NCBI RefSeq assembly: GCF_008312885.1
Contig: NZ_VSSO01000002.1
Span: forward strand, 669,846-733,845
Reading direction: 5' to 3'
Origin: Lolliginicoccus suaedae
GTDB taxonomy: Bacteria; Actinomycetota; Actinomycetes; Mycobacteriales; Mycobacteriaceae
Length of the DNA: 64,000 nucleotides
Part shown: in pieces, positions 26,750 through 38,021 of the stretch
Numbering within the stretch: position 1 is the first letter of the stretch
Layout of the letters: each line of letters starts with the position of its first letter
The notes under the pieces: generated by a model
Seen by the model: only the letters and a program-made list of their open reading frames with translations
The model's database searches: none
Told to the model about the DNA's origin: nothing
Position numbers and translations under genes: made by a program

Positions 26750-27844
26750 ATGACTGCTGCACCGCTTGATCTGGCTTCGATCCGCCTGGCGCCGAAGGTG
26801 TTGCTGCATGATCATCTCGATGGTGGGCTGCGGCCGCGCACAGTGATCGAGCTGGCTGATGAGGTCGGCTACGAGGGGCTGCCGTCGCGCGATGAGGCCG
26901 AGCTCGGCGTGTGGTTCCGGGACGCTGCTGATAGCGGCTCGCTGGAGCTGTACCTGGAGACATTCGCGCACACGGTCGCGGTGATGCAGACGGCCGGCGC
27001 GCTGCGGCGGGTAGCGCGCGAATGCGTGGAGGACCTGGCTGCGGACGGAGTGGTGTACGCGGAGGTGCGGTTCGCGCCGGAGCAGCACCTCGACGGAGGC
27101 TTGTCGCTCGATGAGGTTATGGAGCAGACAATCGCCGGCTTCGAGGAGGGGATCCGCGCGGTCCGGGAGGAGCGGGGGCGCGTGATCGTCGTGCGGTGCC
27201 TGGTGACGGCCATGCGGCATGCGGCGCGGTCGCGGGAGATCGCGGAGCTGATGGTGCGGTTCCGGGACCGGGGCGCGTGCGGGTTCGACATCGCGGGCGC
27301 GGAGGCAGGGTTTCCGCCGTCGCGGCATCTCGATGCGTTCGAGTTCCTGCAGCGGGAGAACGCGCATTTCACCATTCACGCGGGGGAGGCGTTCGGCTTG
27401 CCGTCGATCCATGAGGCGGTGGCGTACTGCGGATGCGATCGGCTGGGTCACGGGGTGCGGATCATGGATGACATCGCGGTGGGCGCGGATGGCTCAGCGA
27501 AGCTGGGCCTGCTGGCGAACTATGTGCGGGACAAGCGGATCCCGCTGGAACTGTGCCCGAGCTCGAACGTGCAAACGGGCGCGGCGTCGAGCATCGCGGA
27601 GCATCCGTTCGATGCCTTGGCGCGCTTGCGGTTCCGGGTCACGGTGAACACGGACAACCGGTTGATGAGTCACACCTCGATGAGCGAGGAGATGCTGAAG
27701 CTCGTCGAGGCGTTCGGTTATGGCTGGAGCGATCTGGAGCGGTTCACGATCAACGCGATGAAGTCGGCGTTCTACCAGTTCGACAAGCGGCTGGCGTTGA
27801 TCGATGACGTCATCAAGCCGGGCTACGCGGTGCTGGTCGGCTAG
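26750..27844 (+). CDS. add: Adenosine deaminase
   Basis: Hydrolyses adenosine and deoxyadenosine to inosine forms in purine salvage. 364 aa. Zinc ligands His20 and His22 (HDHLDGG), the catalytic region [16 protein letters not shown], and NTDNRLMS with the Asp that completes the site. Here HDHLDGG has a second Gly where many have S/T. It continues the salvage block with cdd and deoA. Confidence 0.94.
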   Translation: MTAAPLDLASIRLAPKVLLHDHLDGGLRPRTVIELADEVGYEGLPSRDEAELGVWFRDAADSGSLELYLETFAHTVAVMQTAGALRRVARECVEDLAADGVVYAEVRFAPEQHLDGGLSLDEVMEQTIAGFEEGIRAVREERGRVIVVRCLVTAMRHAARSREIAELMVRFRDRGACGFDIAGAEAGFPPSRHLDAFEFLQRENAHFTIHAGEAFGLPSIHEAVAYCGCDRLGHGVRIMDDIAVGADGSAKLGLLANYVRDKRIPLELCPSSNVQTGAASSIAEHPFDALARLRFRVTVNTDNRLMSHTSMSEEMLKLVEAFGYGWSDLERFTINAMKSAFYQFDKRLALIDDVIKPGYAVLVG

Positions 27845-27863
27845 GTGCGGGGCGTGGTCGCCG

Positions 27864-27939
27864 CGAGTGTGCGAATGCCGCACGAGTGTGCGAAGAACGA
27901 CAACATTTCGCGATGAAGCTGTCGTAATTCGCACACTCG
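27864..27939. repeat. Palindrome family C, copy 1
   Basis: Two direct GAGTGTGCGAA units (27865-27875, 27884-27894) followed by one inverted copy. The second unit extends into a 19-bp near-perfect stem (27884-27902 with 27920-27938). Between convergent add and the Rv3311-like gene. It lacks the longer flank shared by copies 2 and 3. Confidence 0.8.
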
Positions 27940-28003
27940 CGCCCGCGCCCGAGCCCGAGCCCAAGCGCGAGTCCAAGCCCAAGCGCCAGCCACAGGACTG
28001 GCA

Positions 28004-29248
28004 TCACATGATGCGGAGGCGGCCCTCGAGCTCGTGGATGAGGTCGCGGAACGCGGTGGCCTCGGCATCGTGGGGCGCGGAGGGGGCGAGGCGGTTCGGA
28101 TCAGGATTGAGCAGGTAGGAGACGTACCAGCCGAGGGGAGTGGTCTTGGCGAGGGCGTTCTCCACCGAGTCATCGTCGGCGAAGTCGGCAGCGTCGTTGA
28201 GCAGTTCGACGGCGAGGTCGAGTTGCTCGGAGTCGACGTGCTTGGGCCCGGAGGCGAGGTCTTCGACGAGCCCGGTGAGCAGGTAGGTGTTGTCGTCGAT
28301 GACGGTGATGTCGAGGGATCCGTCGGTGGCGGCAGTGGCGATCTCGGGGTAGGTGCTGATCTCGGCGAGCTCGTGGTCGTGGGGGTCGGCGAGGTAGCGG
28401 GCGAGCGCGCGGGCGGTGCGGAAGGCGTAGATGGTGCCGTCCTTGCCGAGGAAGATCGGTACGTCGTCGAGGTAGCAGCGCAGGGTGTAGAACTCATCCC
28501 GCCCATTAATGATCTTGATGGGGTCGATCCCGACGTGGGTCCAGAAGTCGTCCTCGTCCTCGCTGTCGTCTTCCTCGTCGTCGTCCTCGTCCAGCGGGTC
28601 CACGTCGTCGCTGTCGTCGGCGGCATCGTCGGCCTCGACATCGTTCTCGTCGGCAGCGAGCAGCTCGGCCTCGGCGAGCGCCACGGCCGACTCGTCGACA
28701 TCAGGAGTGGTCACTGCCTCGTCGATGGCATCGAGCACGGCATCCCAGCCGTCAACGATGGCCTTGCCGATCTCGGTCCATGTCTTGGCGCCGCTCGATC
28801 CGGTGAAGGCAGCGTGACCGAGTGAGAGCTTGCCCAGCTCGGGATGCGAGTCGAAGAAATCGATCACGACGTCGAGCTCGCAGGCATCGCCGAGGTTGCG
28901 AGCCATGGACAGGACGTCATCGAGCTCCGCGACGGTCAACGCATCGGGAGTGCCTGCGGCCAGCTCCGGCACGCCCACGAGGTCGAAGAGGTGCTCGTCG
29001 TCGGGCTCGAGCTCGGCGGCGGACAATGCCTTGACGACATGCCAGGCCGGATGCTCGACAAGGTCATGGTCGTCGTCGTTGCGGATGAACGCGGCGAGCT
29101 CAGCGACTCCGTCGAACACGAAGAAGTCCTCGTCGCGCCCGAGGAAGGCCTGCCACTCGTCGTCGCCCTCGCGCCACTGCGGTACCCACAGCGTCACGAC
29201 GTCGCCGTCGGTCAGGCCAAGCTCGATGGGGACGATGTCTCCTGCCAT
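28004..29248 (-). CDS. Conserved acidic protein, Rv3311-like
   Basis: A 414-residue very acidic protein with two alike halves: FVFDGVAELAAFIRNDDDHDLVEH in the first half and YAFRTARALARYLADPHDHELAE in the second share a pattern and may be a duplicated domain, separated by an Asp/Glu-only linker (about 215-240). No signal or membrane helix, so cytoplasmic. Position next to add and upp matches Rv3311 of M. tuberculosis, whose function is unknown. ATG at 29248 is preferred over GTG at 29254. Confidence 0.75.
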   Translation of the reverse strand: MAGDIVPIELGLTDGDVVTLWVPQWREGDDEWQAFLGRDEDFFVFDGVAELAAFIRNDDDHDLVEHPAWHVVKALSAAELEPDDEHLFDLVGVPELAAGTPDALTVAELDDVLSMARNLGDACELDVVIDFFDSHPELGKLSLGHAAFTGSSGAKTWTEIGKAIVDGWDAVLDAIDEAVTTPDVDESAVALAEAELLAADENDVEADDAADDSDDVDPLDEDDDEEDDSEDEDDFWTHVGIDPIKIINGRDEFYTLRCYLDDVPIFLGKDGTIYAFRTARALARYLADPHDHELAEISTYPEIATAATDGSLDITVIDDNTYLLTGLVEDLASGPKHVDSEQLDLAVELLNDAADFADDDSVENALAKTTPLGWYVSYLLNPDPNRLAPSAPHDAEATAFRDLIHELEGRLRIM

Positions 29249-29257
29249 GCGCACAGC

Positions 29258-29563
29258 CTAACCATCGGTCGCGCCGAAAGCACGGCCCAGCTCGGCGTAG
29301 CGCGCGAGCCGTGATTCCGCGGCGGCCGCGGCGGCCCGGTTGGTGGCCTCGAGGATCAGTTCCGACACCTCGCGCGCGGGGAGGCGCGTCACGGCATCGG
29401 CGATCTCGAGGGCGACGAGCTTGCCCTGTGCTGATACCTCGGCGACGATCTGGCCATCGGCGCTCTCGCCGCGCCCGCGCAGGGTGGCGAGCCCGGACAG
29501 GGCATCGTCGAGGGCATCACGCTGGGCCTGGGCCCGCTGGAGCGTCTCCGCGAAATCGATCAC
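29258..29563 (-). CDS. YbaB/EspL-like small protein, type VII operon
   Basis: A 101-residue protein with the YbaB/EbfC-like fold pattern: N-terminal helix (FAETLQRAQAQRDAL), a strand pair (QIVAEVSAQGKLVALEI), and a long Ala-rich C-terminal helix. EspL of the mycobacterial ESX-1 espB locus belongs to this fold group, so a chaperone-like or partner role in type VII substrate export is a sensible inference. Its GTG overlaps the stop of the upstream gene (GTGA). Last gene of the four-gene operon. Confidence 0.65.
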   Translation of the reverse strand: MIDFAETLQRAQAQRDALDDALSGLATLRGRGESADGQIVAEVSAQGKLVALEIADAVTRLPAREVSELILEATNRAAAAAAESRLARYAELGRAFGATDG

Positions 29564-29847
29564 CGGGTGATTCCCATCTTGTCGAGCATGGTCGCGGCGG
29601 ACGCTGGTCCCTGGAGCTTGGCAAGCTCCGCGGCGGTGGGCAGCCCTACTGCATCGAGGGTGCGGCGGTCGATGCCGAGGGCTGCGAGCTCCTGGCGCGA
29701 CCGGACCCCGCCGGCCACCGCGGCCCCGTGGCATTGCCGCAGGATCTCTGCGGCGAGCTGCTTCCCACCGAGTCGCAATGCCGTGTGCGACAGCTCGATG
29801 CGCGTGGGCAGGCCATTGTCGTCCGCGCTCACCGTGACCCCGTTCAT
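29560..29847 (-). CDS. 95-residue protein of the type VII substrate operon
   Basis: Short protein starting with an edge-strand pattern (VTVSADDNGLPTRIELSHTALRLGG) and a helical remainder, reminiscent of YbaB-type or similar small partner proteins; no certain family. It overlaps both neighbours by 4 bp (ATGA upstream, GTGA downstream), so all four products are probably made in fixed ratio. A single Cys lies in RQCHGAA. Confidence 0.6.
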   Translation of the reverse strand: MNGVTVSADDNGLPTRIELSHTALRLGGKQLAAEILRQCHGAAVAGGVRSRQELAALGIDRRTLDAVGLPTAAELAKLQGPASAATMLDKMGITR

Positions 29848-30866
29848 GCGGTCGGCCTATAGACGCCGTAGAACGCTTGCCCCAGGTTGTCCGTGCGGAT
29901 GGGGGACACGCTCACCGGGTTCCCTGCTTCCACCATCTGTCCGTTGCCGAGGGCCATCGCGACATGGCCGTCCCACACGACGAGATCACCGGCCATCGCT
30001 TGGTCGACGGCCACGGGGGTGCCGACGCTCTGCTCCTGGGCGAGCCGGGGGATCTCGACGCCGCTCTCTCCGTAGGCCCACTGGGTGAGGCCGCTGCAAT
30101 CGAACCCGGAGCCCGGCGAGGTGCCGCCCCACACATAGGGAACGCCCTGCTGGCTGAGCGCGTTGCGCACCGCAGCGGCGGCCTCGGGCGTCGGCGCTAC
30201 CGTGGTGCTTCCGTCCGGCAGCTGAACGGTGGTGCCGCCAGTGAAGTCGCTGCTGCCACCGTCGGAGGCGAGCGAGACGGAGGCACCGTCGGAGCCCATC
30301 GACGGACCGAAGGCACTCATCGCCGACATGGCCGACTGCCCAGCGCCGCTCCCGGGCAGCGCGGGCATGCCGCTGCCGATCGCGTCGAGGTTCCCGGAAG
30401 CCTCGCTGAGCTCGGTGCTCAGCCGGATCACCACATCGATAGCGCGCGAGAGGTGATCGAGGGCCTCCTTGAGCAGGACGAGCTGCCCGATGGGATTGCT
30501 CAGCAATGCCTTGGAGTTCTGCAGCACGGCGACGAACGAGGCGCCGATCAGGGCGAGATCACCCACCCCGCGCAGGATCGCCTCGAGCGCGGCGAGCCAG
30601 TTGACGCTGAGCTCCTGCCCATCCTGGGCGAGCACATCGGTGGCGGTGGTGATGTCGCGCGAGGCGTTCGCGGCGGCCTCCGCGGCGATGCCTTGCCAGG
30701 CAGGCTCGATCTGCTTGACCGCGCTCATGCCCGCGTCGCCCACCTGCTGCAGCGTGGTGGAGACCCGCGAGAACTCCGCCACCGGGTCGGCGCCCGGGAC
30801 GATCCCCGTGCCGAGGGTGGCGGCGAGATCGTCGAGCGGCTTCTTCAGCAGCATCACGTCGATCAT
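29844..30866 (-). CDS. Probable type VII-exported NlpC/P60 peptidoglycan hydrolase with WXG N-domain
   Basis: 340 aa. The N-terminal 160 residues are helical, lack a signal peptide, and carry a WxG motif (W57-Q-G59 in EPAWQGIAAEAA). A Ser/Gly-rich linker (161-215) leads to a C-terminal NlpC/P60 (C40) domain with catalytic Cys257 (FDCSGLTQW) and His301 (WDGHVAM). This is the design expected for an endopeptidase cutting cell-wall stem peptides after export by an ESX machine rather than by Sec or Tat. It overlaps the EspC-like gene by one base (TGATG) and its likely chaperone genes by 4 bp. Confidence 0.82.
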   Translation of the reverse strand: MIDVMLLKKPLDDLAATLGTGIVPGADPVAEFSRVSTTLQQVGDAGMSAVKQIEPAWQGIAAEAAANASRDITTATDVLAQDGQELSVNWLAALEAILRGVGDLALIGASFVAVLQNSKALLSNPIGQLVLLKEALDHLSRAIDVVIRLSTELSEASGNLDAIGSGMPALPGSGAGQSAMSAMSAFGPSMGSDGASVSLASDGGSSDFTGGTTVQLPDGSTTVAPTPEAAAAVRNALSQQGVPYVWGGTSPGSGFDCSGLTQWAYGESGVEIPRLAQEQSVGTPVAVDQAMAGDLVVWDGHVAMALGNGQMVEAGNPVSVSPIRTDNLGQAFYGVYRPTA

Positions 30867-31183
30867 CAGGCCAGCCCTCCTGCCTGGGCGAGGCGGGCAG
30901 CGCTATCGGCATCGCCACGCCGGTACAGATCGGCAGCGTGGTGCGCGGCATCGGCATTGTGGGCGCATGCCGCGCTCGTGGCGGCGACATTGTGCCGGTA
31001 GCGCTCCTGCGCGGCGGCATAGGCAGCGAGGAAGCCTGCTCCGATCGGTCCGAGGGCGTTCGTCGCGATCTCTGGCCGCAAGGCAGCGACGGTATCGGCG
31101 AGCCCGGCGATCTCCTGTGATTGCTGCGCGAGCCGCCGGCCGAACTCGTCGATGCCAGCGGGGTCCGCGGTAATCCCGGTCAT
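30866..31183 (-). CDS. EspC-like type VII secretion substrate/partner
   Basis: A 105-residue, all-helical protein of the ESX-1 secretion-associated EspC type (PF10824-like): a [21 protein letters not shown] first helix, a second helix ending [14 protein letters not shown]. It carries the type VII export signal YxxxD (Y87 to D91) in the usual place near the C-terminus. First gene of the operon, ATG at 31183 with AAAGGTGAT upstream. Probably forms a helical-bundle dimer with the WXG domain of the NlpC/P60 protein. No EccB/C/D/E or EsxAB genes lie in the window. Confidence 0.78.
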   Translation of the reverse strand: MTGITADPAGIDEFGRRLAQQSQEIAGLADTVAALRPEIATNALGPIGAGFLAAYAAAQERYRHNVAATSAACAHNADAAHHAADLYRRGDADSAARLAQAGGLA

Positions 31184-31362
31184 GGCGCATCACCTTTCTC
31201 TATCCGCGCCGCAGTGGCGCGCTGATCGCAAATTGGTCGCTACAAGAAACATGGACGCATCGCGGTACCCGTTTGGTTCCCGAGGGGCCGAAAAAAGTTC
31301 GAATGTCTCATCCGGCGGCCGCGACCGGTGCGCGGAGGGCGGAACCGATAGGCTCGTTTCTC

Positions 31363-31992
31363 ATGGAGACACGGGTCGTTGATCATCCGCTCGCTGCTGT
31401 CCGGCTCACGACGCTGCGCGATGCCCGCAGCGACCGAGCGGTGTTCCGATCAGCCTTGCGCGAGCTCACCCAGATGCTGATCTATGAAGCGATGCGCGAT
31501 GCCCGCACCGAGGCATTCGATGTGGCGACCCCGGTAGCGACCGCCCAGGGGGAGCGGCTGGCCACGCCTCCGCTGCTGGTTCCGGTCCTGCGGGCCGGGC
31601 TGGGCATGGTCGACCAGGCGAGCTTGATGGTCCCCGAGTCGCAGACCGGCTTCGTGGGCATGGCGCGCGATGAGCACACCCACGAGCCGCGCCCCTACCT
31701 CGAGGCACTGCCGGCGGATCTCGCTGGCCTGCCCGTGTTCGTGCTCGACCCGATGCTGGCGACTGGTGGCTCGCTGCTGCACACGCTGGAACTGCTCGTC
31801 CAGCGGGGGGCCACCGATATCACTGCGGTGTGCGTGGTGTGCGCGCCAGAAGGGCTACAGGCCCTGGAGAAGTCGGGCTTCCCGGTGCGCGTGGTCACTG
31901 CTGCCGTCGATGACCGGCTCAATGACGACGCGTTCATCGTGCCCGGCCTCGGTGATGCTGGTGATCGCCAGTTCGGGCCGCGCTACATCTAG
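31363..31992 (+). CDS. upp: Uracil phosphoribosyltransferase
   Basis: Makes UMP from uracil and PRPP. 209 aa, normal length. [21 protein letters not shown] and the PRPP loop [16 protein letters not shown] are diagnostic. ATG at 31363. Divergent from the type VII operon; convergent with pmmB. In M. tuberculosis it also stands next to pmmB and deoD. Confidence 0.95.
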   Translation: METRVVDHPLAAVRLTTLRDARSDRAVFRSALRELTQMLIYEAMRDARTEAFDVATPVATAQGERLATPPLLVPVLRAGLGMVDQASLMVPESQTGFVGMARDEHTHEPRPYLEALPADLAGLPVFVLDPMLATGGSLLHTLELLVQRGATDITAVCVVCAPEGLQALEKSGFPVRVVTAAVDDRLNDDAFIVPGLGDAGDRQFGPRYI

Positions 31993-32018
31993 CCAGCCCA
32001 GCCATCCAGCCAGCCCCG

Positions 32019-33653
32019 CTAGAGCTCGCGGGCAAACCCGCGCCCGTGCTCGAGGGTTTCCTCTGCCCGTGCGCGAGCCGCATCGAGGTTGCCGCCGACG
32101 ACGTCAGCGACGGCCTGCAGATAGCACTTGAGCTTCGGCTCGGTGCCCGAGGGACGTACGACGATGCGCAGGTGATCGGTGCGCAGGATCACCGCATCGG
32201 TGCGGCGCTGCCCGCGCGCGGCGTGCAGGTCCTCGACGGTCACTGGCTCCCCGCCTAGCTGTGTGGGCAGCGCCTCGCGCAGTCGTTGCATGGCCGCGGT
32301 GATCTCGTCGAGATCCTCGAAGCGGCGCGATACCTGGTCGGTGACGTGCACGCCATGCTCGGCGGCGAGCCGGTCGAGCTCGTCGAGGAGGGTGCGTTGG
32401 TCGTGCTTGAGCCGGGCCACGAGGTCGCACATGGCGATGGTGGCGGAGATGCCGTCCTTGTCGCGGACGTGCGCGGGGTCCACGCACAGGCCGATCGCTT
32501 CCTCGTAGGCGAACACGAGCCCCTGCCCTGCGCGGACGAGCCACTTGAACCCGGTGAGGGTCTCGGCGTAGCGGGCGCCATGCGGGGCGGCGATGCGGCC
32601 GAGCATGCTCGAGGAGACGATGGTCGTGGCGACGAGGCGATCGCCGCTGGTCGCGGAGAGGATGTCGTCGCCGAGCAGTACTCCGGCCTCGTCCCCGCGC
32701 AGCATCCGCCAGCCAGTGGGGCCGGGCACGCCCACCGCGCACCGGTCGGCGTCCGGGTCCAGCGCGATGGCGACGTCCGCGCCGATGGAGCGGGCGAGAT
32801 CGAGCAGCAGATCGGTGGCTCCCGGCTCCTCGGGGTTGGGGAACGCCACGGTGGGGAAGGCAGGGTCGGGGGTGAACTGCTGCTCAACGACGTGCACATC
32901 GGTGAATCCCGCGCGGCGCAGTGCTTCCACGGCGATCTCGCCGCCTACGCCGTGCAGGGGGGTCAGCGCGATGCGCGTGTCCCGGGCGGTGCCACGCGGC
33001 AAGGCGGCGACCGTCGCGAGGTACTGCTCGACGAGCTCGGCGCCCGATGGCTCGACGGGGGCGCGCGGGATCGAGCGGGCCGGGCCCACGCGCGCGATGG
33101 CGGCCTCGATCTCCCGGTCGGCGGGGGAGACGAGCTGCGCGCCACCGTCGAGGTAGAGCTTGTAGCCGTTATCGGCGGGAGGATTGTGCGATGCGGTGAT
33201 CTGCACGGCCGCGGCGGCGCCGGTGGCGCGGCAGGCATGCGCGAGCACTGGCGTGGGCAGCGCGCTGGGCAGCAGCGTCACGGCGAACCCCGCGGCGGCG
33301 AGCACCTCGGCGGCGGCGCGGGCGAACTCCGCGGAGCCGTGGCGGGCGTCGCGGCCGACGATGATGCGGGAACCACCGAGGCAGCGGTCGTGCAGCCAGG
33401 CGGCGACGCCCGCAGTGGTGCGGGTAACGACGGCGACGTTCATCCCGTTGGGCCCGGCCCGGACGGGACCGCGCAGGCCGGCGGTGCCGAACGCGAGGGG
33501 AGCGGAGAACCGGTCCGCGAGCTCGGCGGCGGGCAGGCCAGTGAGCTCGGCGCGGGTCGCTGGGTCGGGGTCGTCGTCGATCCAGCGGGCCACGGCGTCC
33601 TGCAAGGCCGGCGGCGCTATCCCAGCGGGGGGTGTCCCAGCGCTCGAGGTCAC
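32019..33653 (-). CDS. pmmB: Phosphomannomutase/phosphoglucomutase PmmB
   Basis: Alpha-D-phosphohexomutase family, 544 aa; in this position probably a phosphopentomutase- or phosphohexomutase-type enzyme feeding sugar phosphates released by DeoD and DeoA. Phosphoserine loop [13 protein letters not shown] (Ser155), metal loop DPDADR (299-304), sugar-binding GEEA-like YEEAIG, and phosphate-binding [13 protein letters not shown] at 33653 overlaps the deoD stop (GTGA), so the pair is translationally coupled. Confidence 0.92.
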   Translation of the reverse strand: MTSSAGTPPAGIAPPALQDAVARWIDDDPDPATRAELTGLPAAELADRFSAPLAFGTAGLRGPVRAGPNGMNVAVVTRTTAGVAAWLHDRCLGGSRIIVGRDARHGSAEFARAAAEVLAAAGFAVTLLPSALPTPVLAHACRATGAAAAVQITASHNPPADNGYKLYLDGGAQLVSPADREIEAAIARVGPARSIPRAPVEPSGAELVEQYLATVAALPRGTARDTRIALTPLHGVGGEIAVEALRRAGFTDVHVVEQQFTPDPAFPTVAFPNPEEPGATDLLLDLARSIGADVAIALDPDADRCAVGVPGPTGWRMLRGDEAGVLLGDDILSATSGDRLVATTIVSSSMLGRIAAPHGARYAETLTGFKWLVRAGQGLVFAYEEAIGLCVDPAHVRDKDGISATIAMCDLVARLKHDQRTLLDELDRLAAEHGVHVTDQVSRRFEDLDEITAAMQRLREALPTQLGGEPVTVEDLHAARGQRRTDAVILRTDHLRIVVRPSGTEPKLKCYLQAVADVVGGNLDAARARAEETLEHGRGFAREL

Positions 33654-34453
33654 AGCCGCGCGACGAGCTTGTGCAGGAGAGTGCCCATGCACTGGGCGGA
33701 GGCGCGGCCAGCGTCGAGGACTTCCTGGTGATCGAGCGGCTCGCCGGTGATCCCGGCGGCGAGGTTGGTCACCAGCGAGATCCCGAGCACCTCGGCGCCC
33801 TCGGCGCGCGCGGCAATGGTCTCGTGGACGGTGGACATGCCAACGAGGTCCGCGCCCATCGTGCGCAGCATTCGGATCTCGGCGGGCGTCTCGAAGTGCG
33901 GGCCGGGCATCCCGGCGTAGACGCCTTCCTCGAGGCCAGGCTCGATCTCCTGCGCGATCGCCCGCAATCGGGGGGAATAGGCATCGACGAGGTCGATGAA
34001 CGTGGATCCGACGAGCGGCGAGCGGCCGGTGAGGTTGATGTGGTCGCTGATCAGAACGGGCTGGCCGACCTCCATCCCATCGCGCAGCCCCCCGGCCGCA
34101 TTGGTGAGGATGAGTGTGCGGGCCCCGGCCGCGCAGGCGGTGCGCACGGCATGGACGACGGTGGCGAGCGGATGTGCCTCGTAGGCATGCGCGCGGCCGA
34201 GCATCGCCAGCACATGGGTGCCCTCGACATCGAACGAGCGGATCTCGCCGCCATGCCCGGCCGCGGTGGGCGCGGCGAACCCCGGCAGCTCCGGCATGGG
34301 GATCGTCGCGGTGGGGGCGCCCAGCACGGAGACCGCGGGCGCCCATCCCGAGCCGAGCACGACCGCGATGGGGTGCTCGGCGATGCCGGTGCGCGCCGCT
34401 ATGGAGTTGGCGGCGGATCGGGCGACGACGTGGGGGCTGTCGATGTTTCGCAC
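33650..34453 (-). CDS. deoD: Purine nucleoside phosphorylase
   Basis: Trimeric-type PNP cleaving inosine and guanosine with phosphate. 267 aa with the GTG at 34453, which has AGGG 8 bp upstream; a TTG at 34477 would add eight residues. LGSGWAPAV (phosphate Ser), [18 protein letters not shown], and [13 protein letters not shown] with the Met of [12 protein letters not shown] are the family marks. Product sugar phosphate can go to PmmB. Confidence 0.93.
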   Translation of the reverse strand: MRNIDSPHVVARSAANSIAARTGIAEHPIAVVLGSGWAPAVSVLGAPTATIPMPELPGFAAPTAAGHGGEIRSFDVEGTHVLAMLGRAHAYEAHPLATVVHAVRTACAAGARTLILTNAAGGLRDGMEVGQPVLISDHINLTGRSPLVGSTFIDLVDAYSPRLRAIAQEIEPGLEEGVYAGMPGPHFETPAEIRMLRTMGADLVGMSTVHETIAARAEGAEVLGISLVTNLAAGITGEPLDHQEVLDAGRASAQCMGTLLHKLVARL

Positions 34454-34492
34454 GCCCACCACCCTAGCGGCGATCAACCCGTGCTGTGGTGC

Positions 34493-35374
34493 CTACCGGG
34501 CGAGGGGCACGATCATCAGGGGGCATTGCACGCTGTGGGTGAGCGCGCGGGAGGTGGAGCCGAGCATCATGCTCGCGAACCCGCCCCGGCCGCGGCTGCC
34601 GACGACGACCAGCCCGGCGGCGGCCGAGAGGTCGGTGAGGTAGCGGACGGGCCGGTCCTTGACGACGAGGCGGCGCACCTCGACGTCGGGATACTGCTCG
34701 CCGAGGCCAGCGAGGGACTCGGCGAGGCGTGCCTCCTCCTCGCTGATGAGGTCCTCCCAGGGCAGGCCCTGGTGCAGGGAGAGGGCCTTGGGCAGGGCGG
34801 TGTCGCTCCAGGCGTGGACGGCGATGAGCTCGGCGCCGCGCAGCGATGCCTCGTGGAACGCGGTCTCCACGGCGGGGCGGTTCTGCTCGGAGCCGTCCAC
34901 GCCGACGACGACGGGGGCGGCGGGCGTGGTGTCCCATCCGGCGGGGAGCTCCTGGATGATGACCATGGTCGAGTGCACATGCTGGATCACGGATTGGGTG
35001 ACCGACCCGATGAGGCTGGCGCGGAACGCGGAGATGCCGCGGGAGCCCATGACGAGCATGTGGGCATTCTTGGACTCGGTGATGAGGTCGACGTGCGCGA
35101 ACCCGGTGAGGACCTCGCTGTCGACGTCGGTGCAGCCGCTCTCCTTGGCGGTGCGCACCGCGTCGGCGAGCCGTGCCTCGGCGTGGCGGGTGGATTCGGC
35201 GATGTAGGTGGAGGGGATGGCGAAGTCGCCCCAGTACTGCGGGGGTCCATCGAGGGCGGTGACGATGCGCAGGGGCAGCTTGCGGAGGCGGGACTCGCGA
35301 GCTGCCCAGCGGACGGCGTTGGTGGCGCTGGTGGATCCGTCGATGCCGACGATGATGGGCTGGGGAACAGGCAT
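34493..35374 (-). CDS. Universal stress protein, two Usp domains
   Basis: A 293-residue tandem Usp protein. Both halves keep the ATP-binding pattern Gx2Gx9G(S/T): GSRGISAFRASLIGS in the first and GSRGRGGFASMMLGS in the second, with IVGIDGS and VVGVDGS at the domain starts. Such proteins are classic DosR targets and slow growth in hypoxia. ATG at 35374 follows AAAGGACC. A DosR-box-like site lies 69-88 bp upstream. Confidence 0.92.
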   Translation of the reverse strand: MPVPQPIIVGIDGSTSATNAVRWAARESRLRKLPLRIVTALDGPPQYWGDFAIPSTYIAESTRHAEARLADAVRTAKESGCTDVDSEVLTGFAHVDLITESKNAHMLVMGSRGISAFRASLIGSVTQSVIQHVHSTMVIIQELPAGWDTTPAAPVVVGVDGSEQNRPAVETAFHEASLRGAELIAVHAWSDTALPKALSLHQGLPWEDLISEEEARLAESLAGLGEQYPDVEVRRLVVKDRPVRYLTDLSAAAGLVVVGSRGRGGFASMMLGSTSRALTHSVQCPLMIVPLAR

Positions 35375-35442
35375 GGCCGTGGTCCTTTCCGTGCGGTTGC
35401 CGGGGGTGCTCCTACCAGCTTCCCGCTAGCAGGTGCCGCGCG

Positions 35443-35462
35443 GTAGGGCCACAGGTCACTGG
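35443..35462 (-). promoter_or_regulatory. Candidate DosR box upstream of the Usp gene
   Basis: On the minus strand the site reads GTGACCTGTGGCCC in its core, matching the GGGACnnnnGGCCC form of the DosR box with one change in the first half. Distance to the Usp start is 69 bp. Confidence 0.5.
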
Positions 35463-35501
35463 CGCGCGAGTGACTTATGGCACCGCGCGGCAGCCTGCCC
35501 G

Positions 35502-37884
<2,383 letters not shown>

Positions 37885-37918
37885 CGTGGCTCCTCACACC
37901 CTGTGTCTCTCATCGTAA

Positions 37919-37938
37919 CGTGGGACCATTGGCCGATA
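37919..37938 (+). promoter_or_regulatory. Candidate DosR box between dosR and the second Usp gene
   Basis: Core GGGACCATTGGCC, the GGGACnnnnGGCC arrangement of DosR sites. It is 84 bp before the Usp start and 35 bp before the dosR start, so it could serve autoregulation and the Usp gene. Confidence 0.6.
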
Positions 37939-38021
37939 ATGAGGGTTCCAAAGCCCCTCGGAATTCACTCATGGATGCAGTGTCATGGAGATATGGCTGC
38001 TGCGGGAACGAAAGGCACACG

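Noticed and set aside
27939-28000. GCCCGAGCCC/AAGCGC-type six-base repetition between add and the Rv3311-like gene.
   Set aside because: Low-complexity sequence with no open frame or hairpin of note.
37942-37957. Second possible DosR half-site (AGGGTTCCAAAGCCCC) just after the better one.
   Set aside because: Spacing of the GGG and CCC blocks is off by one base and the inner C/G positions do not fit.
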